A DNA stretch of 64,000 nucleotides from Amycolatopsis pittospori. GTDB taxonomy: Bacteria; Actinomycetota; Actinomycetes; Mycobacteriales; Pseudonocardiaceae. A model generated the notes under the pieces. The model did no database searches, was not told the origin of the DNA, and worked only from the letters and a program-made list of their open reading frames with translations. The position numbers and the translations under genes are program-made. Every line of letters begins with the position of its first letter. Position 1 is the stretch's first letter. Shown one piece after another: positions 43,038-50,476 of this stretch. The stretch covers positions 1 through 64,000 of the forward strand of contig NZ_JACBXD010000001.1 of assembly GCF_013870525.1 (NCBI RefSeq), given 5' to 3'.

Positions 43038-43883
43038 TCAGACCTCGTTTCCCCGAGTCATACGCGAAAGTGCCTGCGCCTGACGCGCCTCTGACGGAAC
43101 CGACGGGTCTACAGCCGAATCGTCATCATCGATCGACCCCGGCAGGTACCGCGTTCGGTTGGCGTGGATGGCTTCTACGCGCATCTGAATGAGACGCCTG
43201 CGCGCCTCGTCTTCCTTCGGGTTCCAGTAGTCCGCAGAGGCAGTCGTCTGCGCGGAGTGCTTCCGATAGAGCATGCTCGGTTCGGCAATGAATTCGCCCG
43301 GAGTCACCGCTTCCGCCGCCAAGAGCGTGGCAATCGTCTCGGCCCCAGTGAGCGCCATCCACCCGCCCAATGACCAGATGAGGTCAGTGTGCATCGCGAG
43401 GTTCGCTGCGAGAACCGAGAGCCTGTCCTCTGCCTGCTCTCCATAGAAGCGACCAGGCTCAACTGGGCCATTCGGCGGGTCGTACGGGCCTGGCGTTGTG
43501 GTTCCGTCCTCATGCAGATCAAGGCCAGCCGACACGCACCAAGCGACGCGGTGCAACGCGTCAATGTCCCGTGATAGCGCACCGGGAAGTAGTACGTCAT
43601 CTGCGTCAACGTTGCGAATCACGATCCCCTGCGCCTGCGACAGAGCCATATTTCGAGTGACAGCGGCACGACCGGCAAGGCCTGTGCCGTAGTGAACGCG
43701 CGGATCGTTGTCAGGAAGCTCTTGTTTTGGCGTTCCACTGTTGCCGTCTTCCTGCACGCACCACTCCCACGACCAGCCTTCGGGCATTTCCTGAGCGCAC
43801 AGGGACTTGTAAAGATCCTTCAAATAGTGGTGTCCGCCATCAAAAACGGCTGTCACCACAGAAATCAAGCGCGGCGTTGCCAT
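43038..43883 (-). CDS. Glycosyltransferase family 2 protein, element cargo
   Basis: A 281-residue GT-A fold enzyme. The N-terminus ISVVTAVFDGGHHYLKDLYKSL is the GT2 nucleotide-sugar site and NVDADDVLLPGAL the DxD-like metal motif; WMALTGAETIATLLAAEA follows in the acceptor region. It lacks membrane helices. The C-terminal 40 residues are charged. It lies between two GntR genes, 3 bases after the first of them, so it is under the same control. Its role on the element (surface or small-molecule glycosylation) is unknown. Confidence 0.83.
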   Translation of the reverse strand: MATPRLISVVTAVFDGGHHYLKDLYKSLCAQEMPEGWSWEWCVQEDGNSGTPKQELPDNDPRVHYGTGLAGRAAVTRNMALSQAQGIVIRNVDADDVLLPGALSRDIDALHRVAWCVSAGLDLHEDGTTTPGPYDPPNGPVEPGRFYGEQAEDRLSVLAANLAMHTDLIWSLGGWMALTGAETIATLLAAEAVTPGEFIAEPSMLYRKHSAQTTASADYWNPKEDEARRRLIQMRVEAIHANRTRYLPGSIDDDDSAVDPSVPSEARQAQALSRMTRGNEV

Positions 43884-43886
43884 TGC

Positions 43887-44687
43887 TTACTCATCCCACT
43901 TTCGCAGTTCGGTGATGTAGGACAGTGAAATCCGGTCAGCCGGGGTCAAAAGTTCTGCTACATCAACCGCGCGTCCCGATGCGTCGTAGCTGATCTTCAA
44001 AATCGGAATTACGGGAACGTTAAAGGGGATGTCATAGAGCGCCACTTCCTCCTCCGTGGGCATGCGCGCGGAAACACGGTCCTCAATCGCGCAAACCTCC
44101 ACTCCCGCTGTGTACAGCTGATGAAGCGTACCGCCAGGCCAAGGTTCATTTGACGAGTCCAAGAGGGGCGGATGATCTTTGACGAGCGCGTACGGTAAGT
44201 ACGAAATCATTCTGCTGTAGCCTTCACCGTCACGGTACTGCCGCAAATATGTCCGACGAAGAACATATTCGCCTGACCCAAGAGCCAAGATCTTCGCCAC
44301 TTCGTCAGGCGGCGAAATAACTTCATATGTTACCGAGTCGTCGTGGACCTCTTCAATTGAAACATTGGCGTCACGTTCAGCCGAACCGCGACGACGACGG
44401 ACATCCTCGCTCGCCTTGACGAGATCCTTTTCCTCCTGATAGTTGACATTCGAGCGAGTCAGCTTCTGCGGAAGCGCGCGGACTCGCACCGGCTGCCCGC
44501 GTCCACCCGGAGCAAGGAGCCCCTCCCCCTTAAGAGTCTGCACAGCGGCGGACACGACGTTCTTGCCGACACCGAACCGCGTACGTAGTTGGTCAGTGTT
44601 CGGCAGCGTCTCCCCCGGCGCGAACTTGCCGTCATAGATGTCCGCGCGGAGCTCCGCAGCCACGGCCTTCGTGTCCATTCGTTCCAT
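43887..44687 (-). CDS. GntR/UTRA family repressor, KorSA-like
   Basis: A 266-residue regulator with GntR winged helix (AVAAELRADIYDGKFAPGETLPNTDQLRTRFGVGKNVVSAAVQTLKGEGLL) and a C-terminal UTRA ligand domain (about 95-260: VTYEVISPPDEVAKIL, YVLRRTYLRQYRDGE, ISYLPYALVKDHP, DRVSARMPTEEEV, VPVIPILKISYDASG). It sits at the control position of pSAM2-type elements where KorSA represses transfer. ATG 44687 has AAGGATGGAG upstream. Two perfect CATCCCGGGATG palindromes and two half-sites lie between it and the divergent transfer operon. Confidence 0.88.
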   Translation of the reverse strand: MERMDTKAVAAELRADIYDGKFAPGETLPNTDQLRTRFGVGKNVVSAAVQTLKGEGLLAPGGRGQPVRVRALPQKLTRSNVNYQEEKDLVKASEDVRRRRGSAERDANVSIEEVHDDSVTYEVISPPDEVAKILALGSGEYVLRRTYLRQYRDGEGYSRMISYLPYALVKDHPPLLDSSNEPWPGGTLHQLYTAGVEVCAIEDRVSARMPTEEEVALYDIPFNVPVIPILKISYDASGRAVDVAELLTPADRISLSYITELRKWDE

Positions 44688-44704
44688 GACTCCATCCTTC
44701 CACA

Positions 44705-44812
44705 TCATCCCGGGCAGTCAAACTGCATCCCGGGATGGGCTTGACAACGCCCCGATGGGCCTGGCAAGGTTCCAGGCATGCCATCCCGGGATGGAAGTTT
44801 TATACCGGGATG
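44705..44812. promoter_or_regulatory. GntR operator array CATCCCGGGATG
   Basis: Perfect 12-bp palindromes CATCCCGGGATG at 44726-44737 and 44782-44793, a half site CATCCCGGG at 44705-44713 and a degenerate site ACCGGGATG at 44804-44812. They lie in the divergent promoter region between the KorSA-like gene and the transfer operon. The two perfect copies are 56 bases apart, suitable for cooperative repression of both promoters. Confidence 0.8.
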
Positions 44813-44842
44813 AAGCAACGGAACCGATCGACGGAGGCAGAC

Positions 44843-45181
44843 ATGAGGAACATCCCGGTGAACCTGTCGGGCTACCGGCTCACGGTCTCGGAGAACGTGG
44901 AGATGAAGATGCGCAAAGAGGACGGGGTGGAGAAGGTCGTGACCGATGGCGACGGCAACACCAAGTTCACGGTGGCGCTGATGGTGAAGGCCAAGGGACA
45001 GAAGGGCGAGGAGATCCGGGTAACCCTGGATACGGACCCCGGCGACGGCTTCTCGGAGGACGAGATGACCCGTGTCGAGCTGATCGACCCGCGCGTGACG
45101 CCGTACTCGTTCAAGAACGACCGGGGCGAGACGGTCTCAGGTGTCGCCTGGGGCGCGGCCGGCATGAAGTCGCTCTACTGA
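44843..45181 (+). CDS. Conserved small protein of AICE control region, hypothetical
   Basis: A 112-residue soluble protein starting at ATG 44843 with GGAGG 6 bases upstream. It reads RNIPVNLSGYRLTVSENVEMKM..., an alternating beta pattern with two charged loops, ending VAWGAAGMKSLY. It is the first gene of the transfer side, directly behind the operator array. Proteins at this place in pSAM2-like elements include replication or transfer activators (Pra), but I cannot confirm similarity. Confidence 0.7.
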   Translation: MRNIPVNLSGYRLTVSENVEMKMRKEDGVEKVVTDGDGNTKFTVALMVKAKGQKGEEIRVTLDTDPGDGFSEDEMTRVELIDPRVTPYSFKNDRGETVSGVAWGAAGMKSLY

Positions 45182-45311
45182 TCACGCGTCGCGTGAATCC
45201 TGCCAACTCGGCAATTTGCCCACTCGGGCACTGAATTCTTCTGCTCATTGACAAATACATAGTGAGCCCAACTATGCCCAAAAACGCGTCAAATACGGCT
45301 ACGTGCTTTGG

Positions 45312-45375
45312 TTCCTGACCTCATTTCGTCGGGAACTGGCGGGTGTATCCGTCCAAGACGAAATGAGGTCAGGAA
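45312..45375. promoter_or_regulatory. 19-bp perfect inverted repeat covering the RBS of a micro-gene
   Basis: Arms 45312-45330 and 45357-45375 (TTCCTGACCTCATTTCGTC and its complement), spacer 26. The right arm contains AGGTCAGGA and runs into the ATG of the 25-residue frame at 45375. Folded RNA would hide that RBS; it may also act as terminator or attenuator after 44843-45181. It sits in a gene-free stretch (45182-45374). Confidence 0.65.
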
Positions 45376-45452
45376 TGAGTGAGCACGAAATTTTGGCGGC
45401 CCAATTGAACGAGTGGCCGTGGCTGCACCTGACGGAGGGGGATGAGCTGTGA
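45375..45452 (+). CDS. 25-residue micro-ORF at the head of the micro-gene train
   Basis: ATG 45375 follows AGGTCAGGA; the frame reads SEHEILAAQLNEWPWLHLTEGDEL and its stop overlaps the GTG of the next gene. It has two tryptophans close together (EWPW). It may be a leader peptide that couples translation of the next gene to opening of the hairpin, or a small protein. Evidence is position, RBS and overlap only. Confidence 0.4.
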   Translation: MSEHEILAAQLNEWPWLHLTEGDEL

Positions 45453-45676
45453 ACGGCGCGACCAACGATGTACAGGCAGAATTCGCGGCGATACTGGAAG
45501 AGTTGCGGGTTCTTGCGACTCGGGCGTATCGCCTTGAGGCCGCCGGGTCGCTCCATGACGCTGCGCATTCTCGCGTGCGTCGCGTCGCGCGGGAGTTGAT
45601 GAACTGTGTGGGCGATGTGCAGTCGGCTGCATTTATTCAGGCGGACTGGGCGAGTGAAGAGGAGGGGAACGCGTGA
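45449..45676 (+). CDS. Small helical protein 1 of a tandem trio
   Basis: A 75-residue soluble, helical, acidic protein. GTG 45449 has GGAGGGG upstream and overlaps the preceding micro-ORF; its stop overlaps the next gene (GTGA). The pattern EFAAILEELRVLATRAYRLE...RVRRVARELMNCV parallels the two following proteins. Function unknown; probably a transfer or maintenance accessory. Confidence 0.6.
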   Translation: MNGATNDVQAEFAAILEELRVLATRAYRLEAAGSLHDAAHSRVRRVARELMNCVGDVQSAAFIQADWASEEEGNA

Positions 45677-45921
45677 TCACGGGACCGGTGAAAGCTGAGC
45701 TTCTGGAGGTGTTCGAGCAGGCTCTCAAGGATGTGCGTGACATCGTGCGCGCCTTGGAGGATGTCTCGTCTTTAGTTCAAGTCGCGGATCGCGACCTGCG
45801 CTTGGCGCTCAGTCTCGTGATCGGCGAACAGCTGGGTAACGCGTCGGCTGGGATAGACAGGATTCGTCGCCGAATCGAGGAAGTCGAGACTTACGAAGAT
45901 CGAAGGAAGAAGGAGAAGTGA
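45673..45921 (+). CDS. Small helical protein 2 of a tandem trio
   Basis: An 82-residue helical protein overlapping both neighbours by 4 bases (GTGA). EVFEQALKDVRDIVRALEDVSSLVQ and ALSLVIGEQLGNASAGIDRIRRRIEE match the next protein's GVREVIRELDQAVSLAL and RVIEELIGINQEIHAIGKSV in spacing and character. Ends in a Lys/Glu run. Probable divergent duplicate. Confidence 0.6.
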   Translation: MITGPVKAELLEVFEQALKDVRDIVRALEDVSSLVQVADRDLRLALSLVIGEQLGNASAGIDRIRRRIEEVETYEDRRKKEK

Positions 45922-46136
45922 GCGAACGTGTGAGTCTTCTTCTCGGTGCTTACGAGAGCACCTATCGCGGTGTCCGCGAAGTGATCCGGGAACTGGACCA
46001 GGCCGTGAGTTTGGCGCTCGGAGTGGATTCCGATGCGCGGTCTCGGACTAACCGCGTGATCGAGGAACTGATCGGAATTAACCAGGAAATTCACGCGATC
46101 GGCAAAAGCGTGGAAGGAGTGAAGAGCAATGGGTAG
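45918..46136 (+). CDS. Small helical protein 3 of a tandem trio
   Basis: A 72-residue helical protein, coupled to its neighbour by a GTGA overlap. YRGVREVIRELDQAVSLALGVD and NRVIEELIGINQEIHAIGKSVEGVK define two helices similar to those of protein 2. Function unknown. Confidence 0.6.
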   Translation: MSERVSLLLGAYESTYRGVREVIRELDQAVSLALGVDSDARSRTNRVIEELIGINQEIHAIGKSVEGVKSNG

Positions 46137-46206
46137 GTCGGCTGCGGACGCTCCGCGGAGTGGTCTTTCGTCGTTCGATCCGAACGGCCCGAAGAGGGAC
46201 GTGTGA
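46129..46206 (+). CDS. 25-residue micro-ORF in the overlapping train
   Basis: ATG 46129 lies inside the end of the previous gene and has GGAAGGAGTGAAG upstream; the stop overlaps the next ATG. The product would read GRSAADAPRSGLSSFDPNGPKRDV. Position and RBS support translation; composition says little. Confidence 0.35.
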   Translation: MGRSAADAPRSGLSSFDPNGPKRDV

Positions 46207-46295
46207 TGGGGAACCACGTGTGTTCGGCGAATTTTTGGCTGTCCCCCACCCGTATCGCGACCTGCAATGTCTGCGGTCGCCAGTGGCGAATGTGA
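46206..46295 (+). CDS. 29-residue micro-protein with a CxxC zinc knuckle
   Basis: ATG 46206 overlaps the preceding stop (TGATG). The product contains HVCSANFWLSPTRIATCNVCGRQW: one Cys/His pair (HxC) and CNVC, enough ligands for a small zinc site. Small zinc-ribbon proteins are common among AICE and phage accessory genes. RBS GAAGAGGG upstream. Confidence 0.45.
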   Translation: MGNHVCSANFWLSPTRIATCNVCGRQWRM

Positions 46296-46302
46296 GGTCG
46301 AG

Positions 46303-46437
46303 ATGGAGACGAGTTTCGCGAAGGTGACGTTCTACCCGCTCTGGCTGCTGCTGGTCGGGGCGCTGGTGGTGGCGGTTCCGGTGGCCGGTGTGGCTGCTCT
46401 GGTTCTGGGGCTGCTGGTGCTGGCGGCGACGCGATGA
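46303..46437 (+). CDS. 44-residue single-helix membrane protein
   Basis: METSFAKVTFYPLWLLLVG followed by a continuous hydrophobic stretch (ALVVAVPVAGVAALVLGLLVLAA) and a final TR. Its stop overlaps the ATG of the next gene (ATGA). It may be a small Spd-like spread protein, as such elements carry several; that role is inferred. Confidence 0.55.
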   Translation: METSFAKVTFYPLWLLLVGALVVAVPVAGVAALVLGLLVLAATR

Positions 46438-46823
46438 CGGGTGCCGTGGATCTCTTCGGGAACCCGGTGGATGAGCCGGTGAAGGCAATGCCGGCGTCCC
46501 CGCCGATCAACGACATGGACCTGATCGAGAAGGTACTTCAGATTGCGGAGAACACCGGGTATGTGCTGGTCGGGCCGTCGGAGCGGGTCTATCACCTGGT
46601 GGCCTCGAAGACGATCGAGGTCTCCCCCCGCTATCAGGAGGAGGCCGTGCACCAGCTCCTGGCCGCGAAGTGGTTGTCGAAGGGAGGTGTGCACGTCTAC
46701 GCCCATCATGGGTACGAGGGGCCGGGGAATTCGGTCCTGGTGCCCAAGGCCACGAAGATGAAGGCACGGCAGTGGCGCAATCTGGCGCCGATTCCCTGTT
46801 CCCGTAAGCGAAAGGTCTCGTGA
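46434..46823 (+). CDS. Conserved AICE accessory protein, hypothetical
   Basis: A 129-residue soluble protein. VDLFGNPVDEPV at the start resembles short linear motifs of phage and AICE proteins; the core LIEKVLQIAENTGYVLVGPSERVYHLVA...VHQLLAAKWLSKGGVHVYAHHG looks like a small winged-helix-like alpha/beta domain, ending in a basic tail (RKRKVS). Translation is coupled to the membrane micro-protein upstream. A further 13-codon frame (46823-46864) bridges to the next gene and is not listed separately. Confidence 0.6.
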   Translation: MTGAVDLFGNPVDEPVKAMPASPPINDMDLIEKVLQIAENTGYVLVGPSERVYHLVASKTIEVSPRYQEEAVHQLLAAKWLSKGGVHVYAHHGYEGPGNSVLVPKATKMKARQWRNLAPIPCSRKRKVS

Positions 46824-46860
46824 TGGCCTCCCGGACGAGCAACCGGCACAACAAGACCCG

Positions 46861-47358
46861 ATGAGTACTCGTCGGTTCGAGGCCGTGCACGAGTGGGACG
46901 GCTTCGGGAAGGTGATCGACACGTCGGTCAACGCGAATGGTGTCCCTGGAGTGCACGTCAGCACGCATGGCAGCTATTACGACGCGCTGAACGAAGCGGA
47001 CAGGCTTAACAGGAAGAGATCTGGGAGAAGGCGGTCACGTCGAGGGGCTCGTTCTCCGCTCCGACAAACGAAAGGGAATGCGATGACTTCTCAGACGATC
47101 AACAACGTCAACAAGGCCCGGTTCGCTGAGTTCGAGTTCGCGCTGGATGAGGTGCGCAAAGCGTTCGATGAGGTCGGCAAGCTCGGGAAGTCCCTGGACG
47201 ACAAGGGCGCCACGGCGGACCGGTTCGAGGGCTGGCAGGTCCCGAGCAAGTCCGAGGTTCAGGCCGATCTCCGTAAGGCGTCCGGGGCACTGGACGAGCT
47301 CCGGGAGGCCGCTCTGAAGCGGAAGGCGGAACTGATCTCGCGGGGCTGGCGAGTCTGA
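46861..47358 (+). CDS. Hypothetical protein, possibly two small genes joined in one frame
   Basis: An open frame of 165 codons. The first part (about 60 residues, FEAVHEWDGFGKVIDTSVNANGVPGVHVSTHGSYYDALNEADRL) looks like one small domain followed by a Arg/Ser-rich stretch (KRSGRRRSRRGARS). At codon 75 there is an ATG (47083) with AAAGGG upstream, starting an independent helical protein (TSQTINNVNKARFAEFEFALDEVRKAFDEV...). It is either one fusion protein or two genes whose intervening stop was lost; the basic stretch between them reads like former intergenic sequence. Confidence 0.55.
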   Translation: MSTRRFEAVHEWDGFGKVIDTSVNANGVPGVHVSTHGSYYDALNEADRLNRKRSGRRRSRRGARSPLRQTKGNAMTSQTINNVNKARFAEFEFALDEVRKAFDEVGKLGKSLDDKGATADRFEGWQVPSKSEVQADLRKASGALDELREAALKRKAELISRGWRV

Positions 47359-47540
47359 TGGTCACCCGTGAGGAGGACCTGGTTCACATCGCCGTGGAGC
47401 AGTCGTTCTGGTCGGGGCAGATGATCGCCGCGTGCGGGATCACCGCGAACGTGTCGGAGGTCGAGACCTCGTGTTTCGGCTACGTGCTCGCGACCTACTG
47501 CCCGGAATGCAAACGGCTGGCCAAGAAGACGTGGTTCTGA
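47358..47540 (+). CDS. Small Cys-containing AICE protein, hypothetical
   Basis: A 60-residue protein; the ATG overlaps the preceding stop (TGATG). LVHIAVEQSFWSGQMIAACGITANVSEVETSCFG and CPECKRL supply four cysteines, which could form a zinc site. Small proteins of this pattern are frequent upstream of traSA. Function unknown. Confidence 0.55.
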   Translation: MVTREEDLVHIAVEQSFWSGQMIAACGITANVSEVETSCFGYVLATYCPECKRLAKKTWF

Positions 47541-47563
47541 AATCAAGCAGCGAGGAGAAACCG

Positions 47564-47782
47564 ATGAGCACCAACCAGATCGACGGCAAGCTGACCGAGC
47601 TGGACAACGCGATGAAGAAGCTCCGGACGGCGATGACCCGGCTGTCCAACCGGGTCGCCGGGTGCGGCAAGCAGCACACGGAAGCCGCCCGCAAGGTCGC
47701 GACCGCGATCACCACCGTGGAGGCCGCGAAACCGCTGTTCGCGGGCGGAGCAAAGAAGAAGCCCGCCGCACGGCGACGCTGA
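47564..47782 (+). CDS. Small helical basic-tailed protein, hypothetical
   Basis: A 72-residue protein from ATG 47564 (RBS GAGGAG 6 bases upstream). The body is one or two helices (KLTELDNAMKKLRTAMTRLSNRV, then TEAARKVATAITTVEAAK), followed by a KKKPAARRR tail that may bind DNA. Last gene before traSA. Confidence 0.6.
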   Translation: MSTNQIDGKLTELDNAMKKLRTAMTRLSNRVAGCGKQHTEAARKVATAITTVEAAKPLFAGGAKKKPAARRR

Positions 47783-47831
47783 CCGGCCCGATGTAGTACC
47801 GACAACCGCATACCGCGCATGACTAATCCGT

Positions 47832-47889
47832 CTGGACGTAGTGAGGGCCGTAGACCCCGCGTCCAGCAGATCGGGGCTCTGCGGCCCTC
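47832..47889 (+). promoter_or_regulatory. Structured leader upstream of traSA, possible pseudoknot
   Basis: GAGGGCCG (47843-47850) pairs with CGGCCCTC (47882-47889), continued by CCCCG/CGGGG. The loop contains CGTCCAG (47860-47866), complementary to CTGGACG (47832-47838) just upstream, so an H-type pseudoknot can form. It ends 30 bases before the traSA ATG. It may control traSA translation or be part of the transfer site. Confidence 0.5.
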
Positions 47890-47918
47890 CTGTGTCCACC
47901 AGCACAGGAGATCTACCG

Positions 47919-49358
47919 ATGAAGAGCCCCAAGTCCAAGACCCGCCGTTCGAGCGGGAAGACCCCGATCCCGGCCCGGTGCGCGGGCTGGATGGTCCGCC
48001 ACCCCGCCCTCACGACAATGCCGGCCGCACTCGGCACCGGCGTGGTCGAGCTCGGTCCGGTCACCACCGGCACCGCCGTGGCCAGCCTGTTCGGCGCCGG
48101 GCTGTCCTGGCGCTACCTGCACAAAGACTCGTTCACCGCGCTGGCCTCACCGCGGCTTCGTGCCGTCCGGCGACGCTGGACCCGCTACATCGGCAAGTCC
48201 TGGAAGGAGTCCCTGGACTTCTGCAATCTGGTCGTCCAGGACCGACGCACCGGGGAACTGCGGGTGCCTCGTCTGCGCAAGGTCACTGCACCCACTCCGT
48301 CAATCGACGTGCTGACCGTCCAGATCGTCAAAGGACAGTCGCTGCGCACCTTCCAAGACGTCCAGGACGAACTCGCGGCCGCACTCGGTGCCGACGTGAT
48401 CGCGATCGAGAAGACCAAGCCCCGCGTCCTGACGATCACCCTGGTGCACGGCAACCCGTTCGACGACGTGATCCCTCCGGCCGACATCCCCGGCGACGTC
48501 GATGAGGTCGACCTGAAGGCGATCGAGCTGGGCGACACCGAACAGGGCGAGGTCTGGACCGAACCTCTGCTCGGTCACCACTGGCTGATCTCGGGCGCAA
48601 CCGGCTCGGGTAAGGGATCGCTGTTGTGGAACCCGCTCCGGGCGATGGGGCCGATGATCCGGGACCAGATCGCCCGTATCTGGATGATCGACCCCAAGGG
48701 CGGTATGGAGACCGAGCGCGGAAAGCCACTGTTCTACCGCCACGCCACCTCCGCCGATGAGGACGTCGAGTACGACGACGGCACCGGCCCGGACGACATC
48801 GACCCGATGCTCGCGGTACTGCTGGAGTTCCGCGACCGGATGAAGGAACGCCAGGAATACCTCCGGGCACAGAAGCTCCGCAAGGTCACGCCGTCGGCCG
48901 AGACGCCGTTCGAAATCCTGATGATCGACGAACTCGCCATGCTCACCGCTCTCGGTGGGAGCCGGGCGACGATCAGCCAAGTCAACAGGATCCTCGCGGA
49001 AATCCTCACACAGGGCCGCGCGGCCGGCTTCTCGGTCGTCGCCTACGTCCAGGAACCGACGAAGGACATCGTGCCGGTACGGGACCTGTTCACCCGCCGG
49101 ATCTCGCTACGCACCGGCTCAGCCTCCTACGTCGACATGGTGCTCGGAGAGGACGCCCGGCTCCGTGGCGCCCTCGCCGACGAGATCCCGGAAGAAGGCT
49201 GCGAGGGCATCGGCTACCGCACCTCGGAGAAGTCCCGCACCCCGATCCGGGTCCGCGCCGGCTACAGCACCGACGACGACATCGACGAACTCGTCCGCCT
49301 GTGCACACCGCACTTCGACGACGACCAGACGGGCGTCGTGGTCCCGTTCGCCGCCTGA
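47919..49358 (+). CDS. traSA: FtsK/SpoIIIE-type DNA translocase TraSA, conjugal transfer protein
   Basis: A 479-residue ATPase that by itself moves double-stranded element DNA between hyphae in pSAM2-like systems. The N-terminal part has two short hydrophobic stretches (about 24-66) for membrane attachment. Walker A is ISGATGSGKGSLL (about 225-237), Walker B FEILMIDELAML, followed by ILAEILTQGRAAGFSVVAYVQEPTKDIVPVRDLFTRRI, the FtsK sensor region. The C-terminus (GYRTSEKSRTPIRVRAGY) is typical for actinomycete Tra. ATG 47919 has AGGAG 8 bases upstream. No truncation is seen. Confidence 0.92.
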   Translation: MKSPKSKTRRSSGKTPIPARCAGWMVRHPALTTMPAALGTGVVELGPVTTGTAVASLFGAGLSWRYLHKDSFTALASPRLRAVRRRWTRYIGKSWKESLDFCNLVVQDRRTGELRVPRLRKVTAPTPSIDVLTVQIVKGQSLRTFQDVQDELAAALGADVIAIEKTKPRVLTITLVHGNPFDDVIPPADIPGDVDEVDLKAIELGDTEQGEVWTEPLLGHHWLISGATGSGKGSLLWNPLRAMGPMIRDQIARIWMIDPKGGMETERGKPLFYRHATSADEDVEYDDGTGPDDIDPMLAVLLEFRDRMKERQEYLRAQKLRKVTPSAETPFEILMIDELAMLTALGGSRATISQVNRILAEILTQGRAAGFSVVAYVQEPTKDIVPVRDLFTRRISLRTGSASYVDMVLGEDARLRGALADEIPEEGCEGIGYRTSEKSRTPIRVRAGYSTDDDIDELVRLCTPHFDDDQTGVVVPFAA

Positions 49359-49379
49359 CCGGCCAGAAAGGACACGAGT

Positions 49380-49802
49380 ATGACTACGGCACTCGTTCCG
49401 CTCGAAGGCATCGCCAAACTCGCGGCGATCGCCACACGTCTCGTCAATGAGACCCCGGCACCCGAACCGGCGTCGGTCTGCCTGACACCGGGCTCGTCCA
49501 GCATCAGCATTCAGCCGGACGCCGGAACCGACCCGGTGAGCGTGATCGGCTCACTGCTGATCTGGACTCACTGCTTGACCGGGCTGCAGTGCGAGTGGTG
49601 GCACACCAGTTCCGGCCAGCTTCACATGACGCTCCGGGGCCGGGGGCCGGCCGGCTCGCGTGTCTGCGTTTACGACGCGTTCCCGTACAGCCTCGCCCGA
49701 AAGCACCTCGCCCTTCGTAAAGGGGACCACGAGTCCGTCACGCCGGATGAGCTGTACCTCTTCGCACTCGAAATCGCCACACAGAAGGGAACCGACCAGT
49801 GA
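49380..49802 (+). CDS. Hypothetical AICE protein downstream of traSA
   Basis: A 140-residue soluble protein. VSVIGSLLIWTHCLTGLQCEWWHTSSGQLHMTLRGRGPAGSRVCVYDAFPYS looks like a small beta-rich domain. RBS AAAGGA precedes ATG; the stop overlaps the next start (GTGA). Common at this place in actinomycete elements; no function known to me. Confidence 0.65.
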   Translation: MTTALVPLEGIAKLAAIATRLVNETPAPEPASVCLTPGSSSISIQPDAGTDPVSVIGSLLIWTHCLTGLQCEWWHTSSGQLHMTLRGRGPAGSRVCVYDAFPYSLARKHLALRKGDHESVTPDELYLFALEIATQKGTDQ

Positions 49803-50023
49803 TCACCCTCAAGCTTCTCGGGCTCTGGCTCAAAATCACCTGCCTCACCGTCCTCGCCGTCATCCTCGAAGGGGTTCTCGTCCGGGGATTCTGGTGGACC
49901 TTCCTCACTGTCGGCGTGACGGTGTTGGTCTACATCGGACTGACGGCAGGAATCTGGAAGGAATGGCGCGCGGAACGGAACGGCGCTGGGACTTACCAGA
50001 TCATCCACTACACCCGCGACTGA
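49799..50023 (+). CDS. Small two-helix membrane protein, SpdA-like
   Basis: A 74-residue protein with two hydrophobic helices (LLGLWLKITCLTVLAVILEGVLV and FWWTFLTVGVTVLVYIGLTAG) and a charged tail. Coupled by a GTGA overlap. Size, topology and place behind traSA fit the small Spd proteins that spread element DNA within the mycelium; the assignment rests on context. Confidence 0.6.
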   Translation: MITLKLLGLWLKITCLTVLAVILEGVLVRGFWWTFLTVGVTVLVYIGLTAGIWKEWRAERNGAGTYQIIHYTRD

Positions 50024-50041
50024 CCAGAAAGGACGCTGGCA

Positions 50042-50395
50042 ATGTCGTATGGAGACTCGTGCGCCGATGTTTCCGAGACTAGCCCGGAGCCGGTAGCGGG
50101 ACCGGACTCGGACCTGTGGCACTCGGCAGTGTCCACACTGGAGGACGGCCTGGCGATCTACCCGCTCCGCTCGATTAAGGGGGTGCGCTTCGAACAGGCC
50201 ACAGTCACGAACACGGCCGTCACCGGAACCGCGTCCACTGTCCTGCTCCGGGTGAGCCAGTCCCCACCGGGCAAGCCCGATCGAGCCTGGGAACTGGCGA
50301 TGCCCCCGGAGTTCGCCCGCTACCTCGCGGCCCAGCTCGACGCCCAAGCCCGCTACATCCAGACCGCTCCACCGGCATGCACGGAGTCCTCGTGA
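50042..50395 (+). CDS. Hypothetical AICE protein
   Basis: A 117-residue soluble protein, beta-rich in the middle (ATVTNTAVTGTASTVLLRVSQSP) and ending FARYLAAQLDAQARYIQTAP. AGAAAGGA RBS. It lies between spd-like and methyltransferase genes. I do not recognise it. Confidence 0.6.
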   Translation: MSYGDSCADVSETSPEPVAGPDSDLWHSAVSTLEDGLAIYPLRSIKGVRFEQATVTNTAVTGTASTVLLRVSQSPPGKPDRAWELAMPPEFARYLAAQLDAQARYIQTAPPACTESS

Positions 50396-50476
50396 CGCTC
50401 GCCGAACGAGATCTCGGTCATGCCACACGCAGGGCCTGTGTGTCCTCACATGTCACATAGTTGAAGGGAGAAAGTC

